Shown here one piece after another: positions 40,710 through 48,771 of a stretch of 62,500 nucleotides of DNA. The stretch covers positions 1 through 62,500 of the forward strand of contig NZ_MDDR01000038.1 of assembly GCF_001870435.1 (NCBI RefSeq), written 5' to 3'. Under the pieces are notes generated by a model that was given only the letters and a program-made list of their open reading frames with translations, made no database searches and was not told where the DNA came from. This DNA comes from Pseudomonas costantinii (GTDB lineage Bacteria > Pseudomonadota > Gammaproteobacteria > Pseudomonadales > Pseudomonadaceae). Position 1 is the stretch's first letter. Each line of letters starts with the position of its first letter. The translations under genes and the position numbers were made by a program.

Positions 40710-42907
40710 GGGCGTTGATCCTCCAAGTCCTTGGGTTTCCAGGTTTTCAACAGCAAGGCATTGCTCACGACGCTGACGCTGGATAACGCCATGGCCGCGC
40801 CTGCGAGTACCGGGTTGAGCAGGCCGAACGCTGCGAGTGGAATGCCGATCAAGTTATACACAAAGGCCCAGAACAGGTTCTGGCGAATTTTTGCATAGGT
40901 CTTGCGACTGATCTCCAGCGCGGCCGGCACCAGGCGTGGGTCGCCGCGCATCAGGGTGATACCGGCCGCGTGCATCGCCACGTCGGTGCCGCCGCCCATG
41001 GCGATGCCGATATCGGCCGCCGCCAGCGCCGGGGCATCGTTGATACCATCGCCGACCATGGCCACCACGCCGGTTTTTTTCAGCTCGGCGACGGTGGCGG
41101 CTTTGTCGGCGGGCAGCACTTCGGCGTGTACATCGTCGATGCCCAAGGCTTGGGCGACTACGCGAGCGCTGCCTCGGTTGTCGCCGGTGAGCAAGTGACT
41201 ACTGATGTGCTTGGCCCTGAGTTGTTCTACGGCCTCCAGCGCGCCAGGTTTGAGCGTATCGCCAAACGCGAACAGCCCAAGCACGCGGGGTCGTGCGCCT
41301 TGTTCGATCAGCCAGGACAATGTGCGGCCTTCGGCTTCCCAGTCTTTGGCGGAGCTGGCCAGGTCACCCGCGTTCAAACCGCTTTCTTCCAGCAGACGGC
41401 GGTTGCCCAAGGCCAGTGGCCGACCCTCGAGTGTGCCTGCAATACCGCGCCCGGTCAGGGATTGGCTGGCGCTCACATCGGCCACGTTCAAGCCTCGCTC
41501 GCGGCAGGCATCCAGTACGGCCTTGGCCAACGGGTGTTCGCTGCCGCGTTGCAGCGCGCCGGCTTGTTGCAGTAGCAGGGCTTCATTGCCGTCCACCGCC
41601 GCCAAGTGGGCGATTTTGGGTGCGCCGGACGTCAGGGTACCGGTCTTATCGAAGACTACGGCGCTCACTTCATGGGCGCGCTCCAGGGCTTCGGCGTCCT
41701 TGATCAGAATGCCGTGGCGCGCAGCAACGCCGGTGCCGGCCATGATCGCGGTTGGTGTGGCCAGGCCCAGGGCGCACGGGCAGGCGATCACTAATACGGC
41801 GACTGCGTTGATGATCGCAGTCTCCAGCGATGCGCCGTAGAACCACCAACCGACCAGCGTGATCAAGGCCAGCACCAGCACGGCCGGTACAAATACCTGG
41901 CTGACTTTATCCACCAGTTTCTGGATGGGCGCCTTGGCGGCCTGTGCGTCTTCCACCAGGCGAATGATTCGCGCGAGTACACTTTCAGCGCCGAGGGCCA
42001 GGGTGCGCACCAGCAGACGGCCTTCGCCGTTGATGGCGCCGCCGGTGACGATGTCGCCCGGTTGTTTCGGCACCGGCAGGCTTTCGCCACTGATCAATGC
42101 CTCGTCGGCATGGCTTTGGCCGACCACCACTTCACCGTCCACCGGGAAGCGCTCGCCGGGTTTAACCAGCACCAGGTCATTGAGCTTCAACGTGCTGATG
42201 GCGACGTCTTCTTCGCGACCTTCAACTACGCGGATCGCGCGCTCCGGGCGCAAGGCCTCCAGGGCGCGGATGGCGCTGGCGGTCTGGCGTTTGGCGCGGC
42301 TTTCCAGGTACTTACCGAGCAGCACCAAGGCGATCACCACCGCCGACGCTTCGAAGTACAGATGGGGCATGGTGCCCGCTGGCGCGGTAAGCCATTCATA
42401 GATGCTCAGGCCGTAACCGGCGCTGGTGCCAATGGCCACCAGCAAATCCATATTGCCGGCGCCTGCGCGCACGGCTTTCCATGCGGCTATATAGAAACGC
42501 GCACCCAGGATGAATTGCACCGGCGTGGCCAGGGCGAACTGCACCCAGGCGGGAAGCATCCAGTGCAGGCCGAAGGGTTCCACCAGCATCGGCAGCACCA
42601 ATGGCAACGCCAGCAGAATAGCCAGCAGCAAGGCCCAACGCTCGCGATGCAGGCGCTGGGCTTGATTGGCTTGGGTGGTGGTTTCACTTTGGGGCAGGGT
42701 GGCGGTGTAGCCCGCTTTGTCGACGGCGGCGATCAATACGCCGGGGTCCATCTGGCCCAGCACTTCGACATGGGCGCGCTCGTTGGCCAGGTTGACGCTG
42801 ACGCTTTGCACTCCCGGCACTTTGCCCAGCGCGCGCTCGACACGGCCGGCACAGCTGGCGCAGGTCATGCCGCTGATGGGCAGGTCAAACGTGGTCGATC
42901 CATTCAT
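40706..42907 (-). CDS. copA: Copper-exporting P1B-type ATPase
   Basis: Pumps Cu(I) from cytoplasm to periplasm. One N-terminal heavy-metal domain (GMTCASC), then the transmembrane CPC motif (VIACPCALGLATP), actuator TGES-like ALISGESLPV, phosphorylation DKTGTLT, and hinge GDGINDAPALAAADIG. 733 aa. ATG 42907 has GGAGG upstream; six codons further up is an alternative. Followed by cueR in the same operon; copZ is divergent on the other side of a small secreted-protein gene. Confidence 0.96.
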   Translation of the reverse strand: MNGSTTFDLPISGMTCASCAGRVERALGKVPGVQSVSVNLANERAHVEVLGQMDPGVLIAAVDKAGYTATLPQSETTTQANQAQRLHRERWALLLAILLALPLVLPMLVEPFGLHWMLPAWVQFALATPVQFILGARFYIAAWKAVRAGAGNMDLLVAIGTSAGYGLSIYEWLTAPAGTMPHLYFEASAVVIALVLLGKYLESRAKRQTASAIRALEALRPERAIRVVEGREEDVAISTLKLNDLVLVKPGERFPVDGEVVVGQSHADEALISGESLPVPKQPGDIVTGGAINGEGRLLVRTLALGAESVLARIIRLVEDAQAAKAPIQKLVDKVSQVFVPAVLVLALITLVGWWFYGASLETAIINAVAVLVIACPCALGLATPTAIMAGTGVAARHGILIKDAEALERAHEVSAVVFDKTGTLTSGAPKIAHLAAVDGNEALLLQQAGALQRGSEHPLAKAVLDACRERGLNVADVSASQSLTGRGIAGTLEGRPLALGNRRLLEESGLNAGDLASSAKDWEAEGRTLSWLIEQGARPRVLGLFAFGDTLKPGALEAVEQLRAKHISSHLLTGDNRGSARVVAQALGIDDVHAEVLPADKAATVAELKKTGVVAMVGDGINDAPALAAADIGIAMGGGTDVAMHAAGITLMRGDPRLVPAALEISRKTYAKIRQNLFWAFVYNLIGIPLAAFGLLNPVLAGAAMALSSVSVVSNALLLKTWKPKDLEDQRP

Positions 42908-42946
42908 GGGGCAGTCCTCCAAGAGAAGTTGCCCCTAGGATCAACC

Positions 42947-42967
42947 TTGACCTGTGGGGAAGGTCAA
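42947..42967 (-). promoter_or_regulatory. Candidate CueR operator of copA
   Basis: ttgacct-gtgggga-aggtcaa is a dyad within the copA upstream region, 40 nt before the copA start. On the minus strand its TTGACC can act as -35, with a following 18-19-nt spacer to a weak GATCCT -10, the long spacing used by MerR-family promoters. Confidence 0.7.
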
Positions 42968-42972
42968 GCGCC

Positions 42973-43090
42973 GATTGTTCCCACGCTCTGCGTGGGAATA
43001 CACCCCGTGACGCTCTGCGTCACCCTTGCGCTGAGGTGTCGGGACGCGGAGCGTCCTATGAGGCATTCCCACGTAGAGCGTGGGAACGAT
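42973..43090. repeat. Palindromic repeat of the gttcccacgctc family
   Basis: Second copy of the element at 40212-40307, gttcccacgctctgcgtgggaa ... ttcccacgtagagcgtgggaacgat, with an internal gacgctctgcgtc dyad. It lies between the copA promoter and the small secreted-protein gene on the same strand, and so flanks the cueR-copA unit with the first copy. Confidence 0.85.
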
Positions 43091-43101
43091 CCTTCAGGAA
43101 A

Positions 43102-43482
43102 TCAGTATTCCAATGCGGCGGGTTTCAGGTACATGCCGTCCGGGCCTTGGGCAATGCGCAGCTTGCGCACATCACCGGCTTTCAGCGTGATGTTCTGCGC
43201 CGGCGGCGCGAGCATGCCCGGCAGGCAGCCTGGCGACTGGCCCGGCAGCAGCTTGAGGCGCAATGACACATTGCCAGCAGGCAAGTTGAACGAGGTGGCC
43301 TGTTCCTGGAACAGGCGCCCGGCCAACTGGTCCTGAATGTAGAGGCCAATCTCGCAATTGGTCGGCACTTCCAGGCGTTCCCGGGAAATGATCAGCACCG
43401 CATAGTCCTGATCGGCGCTGACCTGGGGCGCAACAGCAGACAAGCTCATCAGGCCGACAAGGGCAAAAAACGACCAGCGCAT
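43102..43482 (-). CDS. Small secreted protein of unknown function upstream of copA
   Basis: 126 residues with a signal peptide (MRWSFFALVGLMSLSAVAPQVSA) and a mature domain carrying YAVLIISRERLEVPTNCEIGLY and two Cys (NCEIG and GCLPG) that could form a disulfide. ATG 43482 has GGAG 8 nt upstream. I do not recognise the family. Its own promoter region would overlap the copZ operator on the other strand (about 90 nt), so copper control is possible but unproven. Confidence 0.8.
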   Translation of the reverse strand: MRWSFFALVGLMSLSAVAPQVSADQDYAVLIISRERLEVPTNCEIGLYIQDQLAGRLFQEQATSFNLPAGNVSLRLKLLPGQSPGCLPGMLAPPAQNITLKAGDVRKLRIAQGPDGMYLKPAALEY

Positions 43483-43569
43483 GGCGAATGCTCCGTGGTT
43501 CATATCTAAGATGGATGAAGCTTGGCCGAGGCGGCTGCCGAATACCAGCCCGGCCGATATTTTCAGAAC

Positions 43570-43596
43570 TTGACCTTGCCATCATGGCAAGGTCGA
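43570..43596 (+). promoter_or_regulatory. Candidate CueR operator of copZ
   Basis: ttgaccttgccat-c-atggcaaggtcga is a near-perfect dyad (12 of 13 bases). TTGACC serves as -35 with a 19-nt spacer to gacact as a poor -10, 34 nt before copZ. The sequence is very like classical CueR sites (cttgacctt...aaggtcaag). Confidence 0.82.
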
Positions 43597-43629
43597 CACT
43601 GCACTCACCCTCATTAAAGGAGTCATGTC

Positions 43630-43827
43630 ATGCAAGTATTCAGCGTTGAAGGAATGACCTGCGGCCATTGCGTTCGGGCGGTGACCCAGGCGGTGCAAAG
43701 CCAAGACCCGGCGGCGAGTGTGAAGGTCGACCTGGCGGCAAAAGAAGTGGGCGTTGAAAGCCGTCTGTCTGCCGATCAGGTCATCAGCCTGATCACCGAA
43801 GAAGGCTACAGCGCCAAGCTCGCGTAA
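43630..43827 (+). CDS. copZ: CopZ-like copper chaperone
   Basis: A 65-residue heavy-metal-associated domain with MxCxxC metal site GMTCGHC and a ferredoxin-like pattern ending EEGYSAKLA. It delivers Cu(I) to CopA. AAAGGAG precedes the ATG at 43630; an earlier ATG at 43624 gives a short dead-end frame. Expression is probably CueR-driven from the dyad at 43570. Confidence 0.93.
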   Translation: MQVFSVEGMTCGHCVRAVTQAVQSQDPAASVKVDLAAKEVGVESRLSADQVISLITEEGYSAKLA

Positions 43828-43914
43828 TATTTCCGATAGTTAGCGAGCTAACGTAATGTTCATGGCACCCAAGCGCGGCTAGACTGTCGGGCTGCCGACT
43901 CACTTGGGTGTCTG

Positions 43915-45108
43915 ATGAACCTCCGCATAATTTTGATTCTGGGCGCCTTGAGCGCCTTCGCGCCGTTGGCGATCGACTTTTACTTGCCGGGCTTTCCGGC
44001 AATGGCCACAGCGTTTGCCACCGACGAAAAACATATCCAACTGACCCTGGCGGTGTATTTCGGCGGCTTGGCCATCGGCCAATTGATCTATGGCCCGCTG
44101 GCGGACCGCTTTGGTCGGCGCGGCCCGCTGCTCAGTGGCGTGACCCTGTTTACCTTGGCGTCTTTCGCGTGTGCCTATGCGCCGTCCCTGGAATGGCTGA
44201 TCGGCGCGCGTTTCGTGCAGGCCCTCGGCGGTTGTGCGGGCATGGTGATTTCCCGTGCAGTGGTCAGCGACAAGTGTGATGCCGTGGGTTCGGCGAAGGT
44301 GTATTCGCAACTGATGTTGGTAACGGGCCTGGCACCCATCCTCGCGCCGTTGGCGGGCGGTGTGATGGTCGGGATATGGGGCTGGCAGTCGATCTTCCTG
44401 GCCTTGTCGATCTTCAGCGTGATGGCGGCCATCGCCGTGGCGCTCGGGTTGCCGGAGACCTTGCCGGCCAATCAACCACGTCAGCCGCTGTCCGGGTCGC
44501 TACGCCGGTATGTCAGCCTGTTGTCAGACCGGGTCTATCTCGGTTACGCCCTCACGGGTGGCATCTCGATAGCCGGGATGTTTGCCTACATCGCGGGTTC
44601 ACCCTTCGTCTTTATCAAACTGTATGGCGTGCCCGCAGAGCATTACGGCTGGGTGTTCGGCTCCAACGCCGCCGGCTTTATTCTGATGGCACAAGTGAAT
44701 GCGCGATTGCTGTCTAAACGTGGCCCGGCGTTTTTGCTGTCGCGCACGGTATGGCTTTACATGCTGGCCGCGTTGACGCTGCTGGGCATCACCGCCTTGC
44801 ACACCGATGCCCTATGGCCGTTGCTGGTGCCGTTGTTTATCTGCATCGCAAGCCTGGGCTGCATTTTGCCCAACACCTCGGCCTGCGCCATGAGCGGGCA
44901 GGGCGCACGGGCCGGCAGCGCGTCGGCGTTGCTCGGTTGCATTCAGTTTGGTGTGGCGGCGGGTGCCGCGTCGCTGGTTGGCGTGTTGCACGATGGCACG
45001 GCAATGCCGATGGCGATGGTCATCAGCTTGTGCGGTGTATTGGCGGTGACGGTGGCCGTATCGACCCAGCGCCTGCAACGGGCGAGAGCCGCGCAGGCGC
45101 AGGTCTGA
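43915..45108 (+). CDS. Bcr/CflA-family drug resistance MFS exporter
   Basis: An inner-membrane drug:H+ antiporter with 12 transmembrane helices. Motif A after TM2 is GPLADRFGRRGPLLSG, and the start (LSAFAPLAIDFYLPGFPAMA) is the typical Bcr/CflA N-terminus. 397 aa. The short gap to copZ (about 90 nt) does not show a shared operator. It ends 9 nt from the convergent small gene at 45117. Confidence 0.9.
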   Translation: MNLRIILILGALSAFAPLAIDFYLPGFPAMATAFATDEKHIQLTLAVYFGGLAIGQLIYGPLADRFGRRGPLLSGVTLFTLASFACAYAPSLEWLIGARFVQALGGCAGMVISRAVVSDKCDAVGSAKVYSQLMLVTGLAPILAPLAGGVMVGIWGWQSIFLALSIFSVMAAIAVALGLPETLPANQPRQPLSGSLRRYVSLLSDRVYLGYALTGGISIAGMFAYIAGSPFVFIKLYGVPAEHYGWVFGSNAAGFILMAQVNARLLSKRGPAFLLSRTVWLYMLAALTLLGITALHTDALWPLLVPLFICIASLGCILPNTSACAMSGQGARAGSASALLGCIQFGVAAGAASLVGVLHDGTAMPMAMVISLCGVLAVTVAVSTQRLQRARAAQAQV

Positions 45109-45116
45109 AGTGCGGA

Positions 45117-45299
45117 TCAGCCAGCGGCGGAGCGTTGCTGGCTGAGGGGAATGCGGTGGGGCGCCTGAATACGCGCTTGCAGGGTGTCGGCAAAGGCGCG
45201 GGCCTCGGCTTCGTTGCGGAAGGTGAAAGCGTCGCCGTCGAGACTGACCTGCCATTTGTGGCCTGGGGATTTTGCTAACGCTTTTATCAGGATCTTCAT
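45117..45299 (-). CDS. Short protein of unknown function
   Basis: 60 residues, MKILIKALAKSPGHKWQVSL at the start, then FTFRNEAEARAFADTLQARI. It looks like a compact alpha/beta domain of the kind seen in small DUFs acting on repeats of sequence KWxV...F...EAxAFA. A GAGGAA site precedes the ATG. A membrane-helix-like frame overlaps its 5' side in a different register. I cannot name the family. Confidence 0.6.
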   Translation of the reverse strand: MKILIKALAKSPGHKWQVSLDGDAFTFRNEAEARAFADTLQARIQAPHRIPLSQQRSAAG

Positions 45300-45444
45300 T
45301 GCTGACTTCCTCACGTAAAAGAATCGTGGCAAAGGCGGCCAATATAAACCCGAATACGTTCACAAATATGACAAAGATCAACTCTCGGACTAATGGTGCC
45401 ATCCATCACTGCGGTGAATAACAGACGGCACCGATACCTCTTTT

Positions 45445-46458
45445 TCAGAACCCTTCCAGCACGATCTTGCCCTTGGCTTTACCGCTTTCCAGCAACGTGT
45501 GGGCACGACGCAGGTTCTCAGCGTTGATAACGCCGAAGTGCTCGCCTACCGTGGTTTTCAGGGTGCCGGCGTCGATCAGCTCAGCCACGCGGTTGAGCAG
45601 GTTGTGCTGTTCGATCATGTCCGGCGTCTCGAACATCGAGCGGGTGTACATGAACTCCCAATGCAACGACAGGCTCTTGCGCTTGAGCTTGCTGATGTCC
45701 AGCGCCTTTGGATCGTCGATCAGAGCCAGCTTGCCTTGGGGCTGCAGGGCTTCGACCAGTTGATCCAAGTGATGGTCGGTCTGGGTCAGGCTGGCAACGT
45801 GGGTCACGTGCGGGTGGCCGGCTGTTTTCAACACTTCGCTCAGTGGTTGGCTATGGTCGACGACTAAGTCTGCGCCCAGGGCCTTGGTCCACTCTTTAGT
45901 TTCCGGGCGCGAAGCGGTGCCGATGACGTTGAGTGCGGTGAGTTGCTTGGCCAGTTGGGTCAGGATCGAACCCACGCCACCGGCGGCGCCGACGATCAGC
46001 AGGCTTTGGCCTTCATCCTCTTTACCCTCACGCACTTGCAGGCGCTCGAACAACAATTCCCAGGCGGTGATGGCCGTCAGCGGCAGCGCGGCGGCTTCGG
46101 CAAAACCCAGGCTTTCTGGCATATGGCCGACGATGCGCTCATCAACGGTATGCAGTTCGCTGTTGCCGCCTGGGCGAGTCAGCGAGCCGGCGTAGAACAC
46201 CTTGTCACCGGTCTTGAACAGTGTCACTTCGCTGCCGACGGCCTTGACCACACCGGCCACGTCCCAGCCCAACACTTTGGCCGCGCCGTTTTCCGGGGCG
46301 ACGTTCTGGCGCACCTTGGTGTCCACTGGGTTGACCGAGATGGCTTTGACTTCCACCAGCAGGTCGCGTGGGCCGGCGACCGGCTCGGGCAGTTCGATGT
46401 CTTGCAGGGATTTTGGGTCGTTGATCGGCAGTGAGGCGTAGTAGGCAATGGCTTTCAT
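45445..46458 (-). CDS. Zinc-type alcohol dehydrogenase/quinone oxidoreductase-like protein
   Basis: A medium-chain dehydrogenase of 337 aa. GroES-like N-terminal domain (SVNPVDTKVRQ, VLGWDVAGVVKAVG) and NADP-binding domain with LLIVGAAGGVGSILTQLAKQL (AxxGxxG). No structural zinc cysteines are seen, so it is zinc-independent, of the ZADH/quinone-oxidoreductase type. Likely in a unit with the monooxygenase gene (24 nt gap), which would be transcribed before it. Confidence 0.88.
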   Translation of the reverse strand: MKAIAYYASLPINDPKSLQDIELPEPVAGPRDLLVEVKAISVNPVDTKVRQNVAPENGAAKVLGWDVAGVVKAVGSEVTLFKTGDKVFYAGSLTRPGGNSELHTVDERIVGHMPESLGFAEAAALPLTAITAWELLFERLQVREGKEDEGQSLLIVGAAGGVGSILTQLAKQLTALNVIGTASRPETKEWTKALGADLVVDHSQPLSEVLKTAGHPHVTHVASLTQTDHHLDQLVEALQPQGKLALIDDPKALDISKLKRKSLSLHWEFMYTRSMFETPDMIEQHNLLNRVAELIDAGTLKTTVGEHFGVINAENLRRAHTLLESGKAKGKIVLEGF

Positions 46459-46482
46459 GGAGGCTCCGGAAAAGGGTGGTAG

Positions 46483-46776
46483 TCAGGCGAGAAACTTCAG
46501 GCGCTTGAGGTCGAAATGTTCGAGCACGTCAGCAGCCTTGGCGCGAAAATTCTGGATATGCGCGCTTTGGTCATGATCGGCCAACGCCGCGTCGTCGCTC
46601 CAGCGTTCGAGCATGTAGAAGGTCTCGGGGTGTTGCAGGTCCTGGTGCAGGTCGTATTGCTCGCAACCGGCTTCCAGGCGAGTGGGTTCCAGCAGGCCGC
46701 GCAGCAGGGACTCGAGGATGGCGTGTTGGCCGGGCTTGGCGATCAGCGTGGCGATGACGTTAAAGGCTGTGGACAT
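46483..46776 (-). CDS. Antibiotic biosynthesis monooxygenase (ABM) domain protein
   Basis: A 97-residue ferredoxin-like ABM domain: FNVIATLIAKPGQHAIL, then TRLEAGCEQYDLHQD and FYMLERWSDDAALADHDQSAH. Such proteins act on quinones or other aromatics as dimers. AGGAGT precedes ATG 46776. Divergent from the LysR gene, with which it probably forms a regulated pair; the oxidoreductase follows on the same strand. Confidence 0.88.
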   Translation of the reverse strand: MSTAFNVIATLIAKPGQHAILESLLRGLLEPTRLEAGCEQYDLHQDLQHPETFYMLERWSDDAALADHDQSAHIQNFRAKAADVLEHFDLKRLKFLA

Positions 46777-46848
46777 TTTCAACTCCTGGCACGTGATGAA
46801 CGGGATGGGCAGATGATTGGCTATTTCCCGTGAAGATAAAAGCGGCTA

Positions 46849-46864
46849 AAACAGAGGTCTGTTT
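46849..46864. promoter_or_regulatory. Dyad in the ABM/LysR intergenic region
   Basis: aaacaga-gg-tctgttt is a perfect 7-bp dyad, 31 nt before the LysR start in the 118-nt divergent gap. It is a candidate operator for this LysR protein. Confidence 0.4.
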
Positions 46865-46894
46865 CAACAAAATTTTGATAATGGACGGAGATGC

Positions 46895-47824
46895 ATGCTG
46901 CGCTTTGATGATTTGCAATTGTTTGTGCGCGCGGCGGACCTCGGCAGTTTGTCGGCCGCAGCACGGGTCATGGACCTGTCGCCTGCAGTGGCCAGCGCTG
47001 CGCTCAAGCGTATCGAACAGCAACTGGGCACGCGCTTGCTGGCGCGCTCCACCCGCAGCCTGCGTTTGACCGCCGAAGGTGAAGGCTTCCTGGAATACGC
47101 CCGCGCTGCGTTGAGTTCGCTGGACGAAGGACGACGTTTATTAGCCAGTGGCCAGGATCATGTCAGCGGTGTGCTGCAACTGTCGGCACCCTCGGACTTC
47201 GGTCGCAACCAGCTGTTGCCGTGGCTGGATGAGTTTCAGCGTGAATACCCGCAACTGAGCGTGCGCCTGTTGCTGGGCGACCGGATTGCCGACTTGTTCC
47301 GCCAGCCGGTGGACATCGCCTTGCGCTACGGCGAGCCCGAGGACTCCAGCCTTATCGCGCTGCCCATCGCCCCGGACAATCTGCGGGTTTTGTGCGCCGC
47401 CCCCAGCTACCTCGCACGGCATGGCGAACCCCTGCATCTGGAGCAGTTGGCCCAGCACAATTGTTTGTTGTACATGCTCGGCAGCCGGGTGCACGACCAT
47501 TGGAGTTTTCACGACGGCAAGCGCGAAGTCAGCCTGACGGTTACCGGTGACCGCTTCAGTGACGACGCCGACGTAGTGCGACGCTGGGCGGTGGCGGGTG
47601 TGGGTATTGCCTACAAGTCCTGGCTGGATGTGAGCGCTGACGTATTGGCGGGGCGCTTGCGCGTGATCCTGCCGGAGCTGCGCGGCGAGCGTACGCCGCT
47701 GAATTTGCTGTGTGCCCATCGCGCGCAATTGAGCAAACCCATCAACCTGCTGCGGGAAATGCTCGTGTCCCGCTGTGCGACATTGACTGCGCAATGGCCG
47801 GAGCGATTGACCGCTACGCAATAG
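46895..47824 (+). CDS. LysR-family regulator
   Basis: 309 aa. N-terminal HTH (LQLFVRAADLGSLSAAARVMDLSPAVASAALKRIE) and a substrate-binding domain (LLLGDRIADLF...). Divergent from the ABM-oxidoreductase pair, which it probably controls in response to a quinone or aromatic signal; inferred from arrangement only. Confidence 0.92.
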   Translation: MLRFDDLQLFVRAADLGSLSAAARVMDLSPAVASAALKRIEQQLGTRLLARSTRSLRLTAEGEGFLEYARAALSSLDEGRRLLASGQDHVSGVLQLSAPSDFGRNQLLPWLDEFQREYPQLSVRLLLGDRIADLFRQPVDIALRYGEPEDSSLIALPIAPDNLRVLCAAPSYLARHGEPLHLEQLAQHNCLLYMLGSRVHDHWSFHDGKREVSLTVTGDRFSDDADVVRRWAVAGVGIAYKSWLDVSADVLAGRLRVILPELRGERTPLNLLCAHRAQLSKPINLLREMLVSRCATLTAQWPERLTATQ

Positions 47825-47958
47825 CCTCCAGCAAAGCAGGAAATTTCCCTCAGATCCCGTCCCTATCCACGCTGTCAGACGTCGCGGAACCGGCGGCTTG
47901 CGCCCCTATACTTTGGCGCCAACCGCAGCAGACAAATGATTTAACAGGGAGTGAACAC

Positions 47959-48654
47959 ATGGAAGAGGCACCTTGCATCAGTCAGATCGCCAGCTTGCTC
48001 GCCGAGCCCAAACGCACCGCCATGCTCTGGGCCTTGATGGACGGCTCGGCCAAGTCTTCAGAGGAATTGGCGACGCTTGCCGGGCTGTCACCGGCGTCGG
48101 CCAATGCCCATTTGGCGCGGCTGACCGGGGGCGGTTTGCTGCGGATTGAGGCCCAGCGTGGCAAGCGGCTGTTTCGTGTGGCGGCCGATGATGTCAGCTC
48201 TGCCATCGACGCCTTGGCCAGTACCACCTTGGCCAGTGCTGCGCGCAGTACGCCGAATACTCCACCGCTGGCCTTGGTGGCGCCGTCTCCATTACGGCAT
48301 GCGCGGTTGTGCCGTGGTCACCTGGGCGGTGAGCTGGCGGCGGGGCTTTACCAGCGGATGCTGGAAGCGGGTTGGATCGAGCGTCATGAGCAGCGCACCG
48401 ACGTCACCGTCAAGGGCGCGCGGCATTTGGCGGGCTTGGGTATTTTTACCCAGGCGTTGGCATCGCCCGTGGCCTGCGACTGTTTTGATTGGAGTCAGCA
48501 GCAAGCGCACCTGGGTGGTGCATTGGGGGCGGGGTTGCTGCAGCTATTTTTACAGTCCAATTGGGTCAGCCTGATCAACGAGTCCCGCGCGTTGCTCGTC
48601 ACTGACAGTGGGGTTTCGGAAATCAACCGACTGGCCGCGCCCGAACGGTCTTAG
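47959..48654 (+). CDS. ArsR-like winged-helix regulator
   Basis: 231 aa. The N-terminal ArsR winged helix (IASLLAEPKRTAMLWALMDG, ELATLAGLSPASANAHLARL, LLRIEAQRGKRLFRVAA) is followed by a C-terminal effector domain of about 140 residues (ARLCRGHLGGELAAGLYQRML, ARHLAGLGIF, CDCFDWSQQQAHLGGALGAGLL). No ArsR metal-site cysteines of the usual spacing. ATG 47959 has GGGAG upstream. It lies 117 nt before an MFS gene on the same strand and may control it. Confidence 0.85.
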   Translation: MEEAPCISQIASLLAEPKRTAMLWALMDGSAKSSEELATLAGLSPASANAHLARLTGGGLLRIEAQRGKRLFRVAADDVSSAIDALASTTLASAARSTPNTPPLALVAPSPLRHARLCRGHLGGELAAGLYQRMLEAGWIERHEQRTDVTVKGARHLAGLGIFTQALASPVACDCFDWSQQQAHLGGALGAGLLQLFLQSNWVSLINESRALLVTDSGVSEINRLAAPERS

Positions 48655-48771
48655 TCTCGCCCTTGCAAGATCAAGCGTCGTTCAGAGTTTCAATCAGGTC
48701 GTATCCAGCAATAACCAGGCAAAACGATGCCGCACACTCGCTTTGGGGATTTTTCACATAGGGGGTGCGGC

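Noticed and set aside
44812..45402. 196-codon frame as a full gene
   Set aside because: Only its first ~30 codons look like protein; the remainder is Arg-rich text antisense to the MFS gene. The N-terminal part is kept as a finding.
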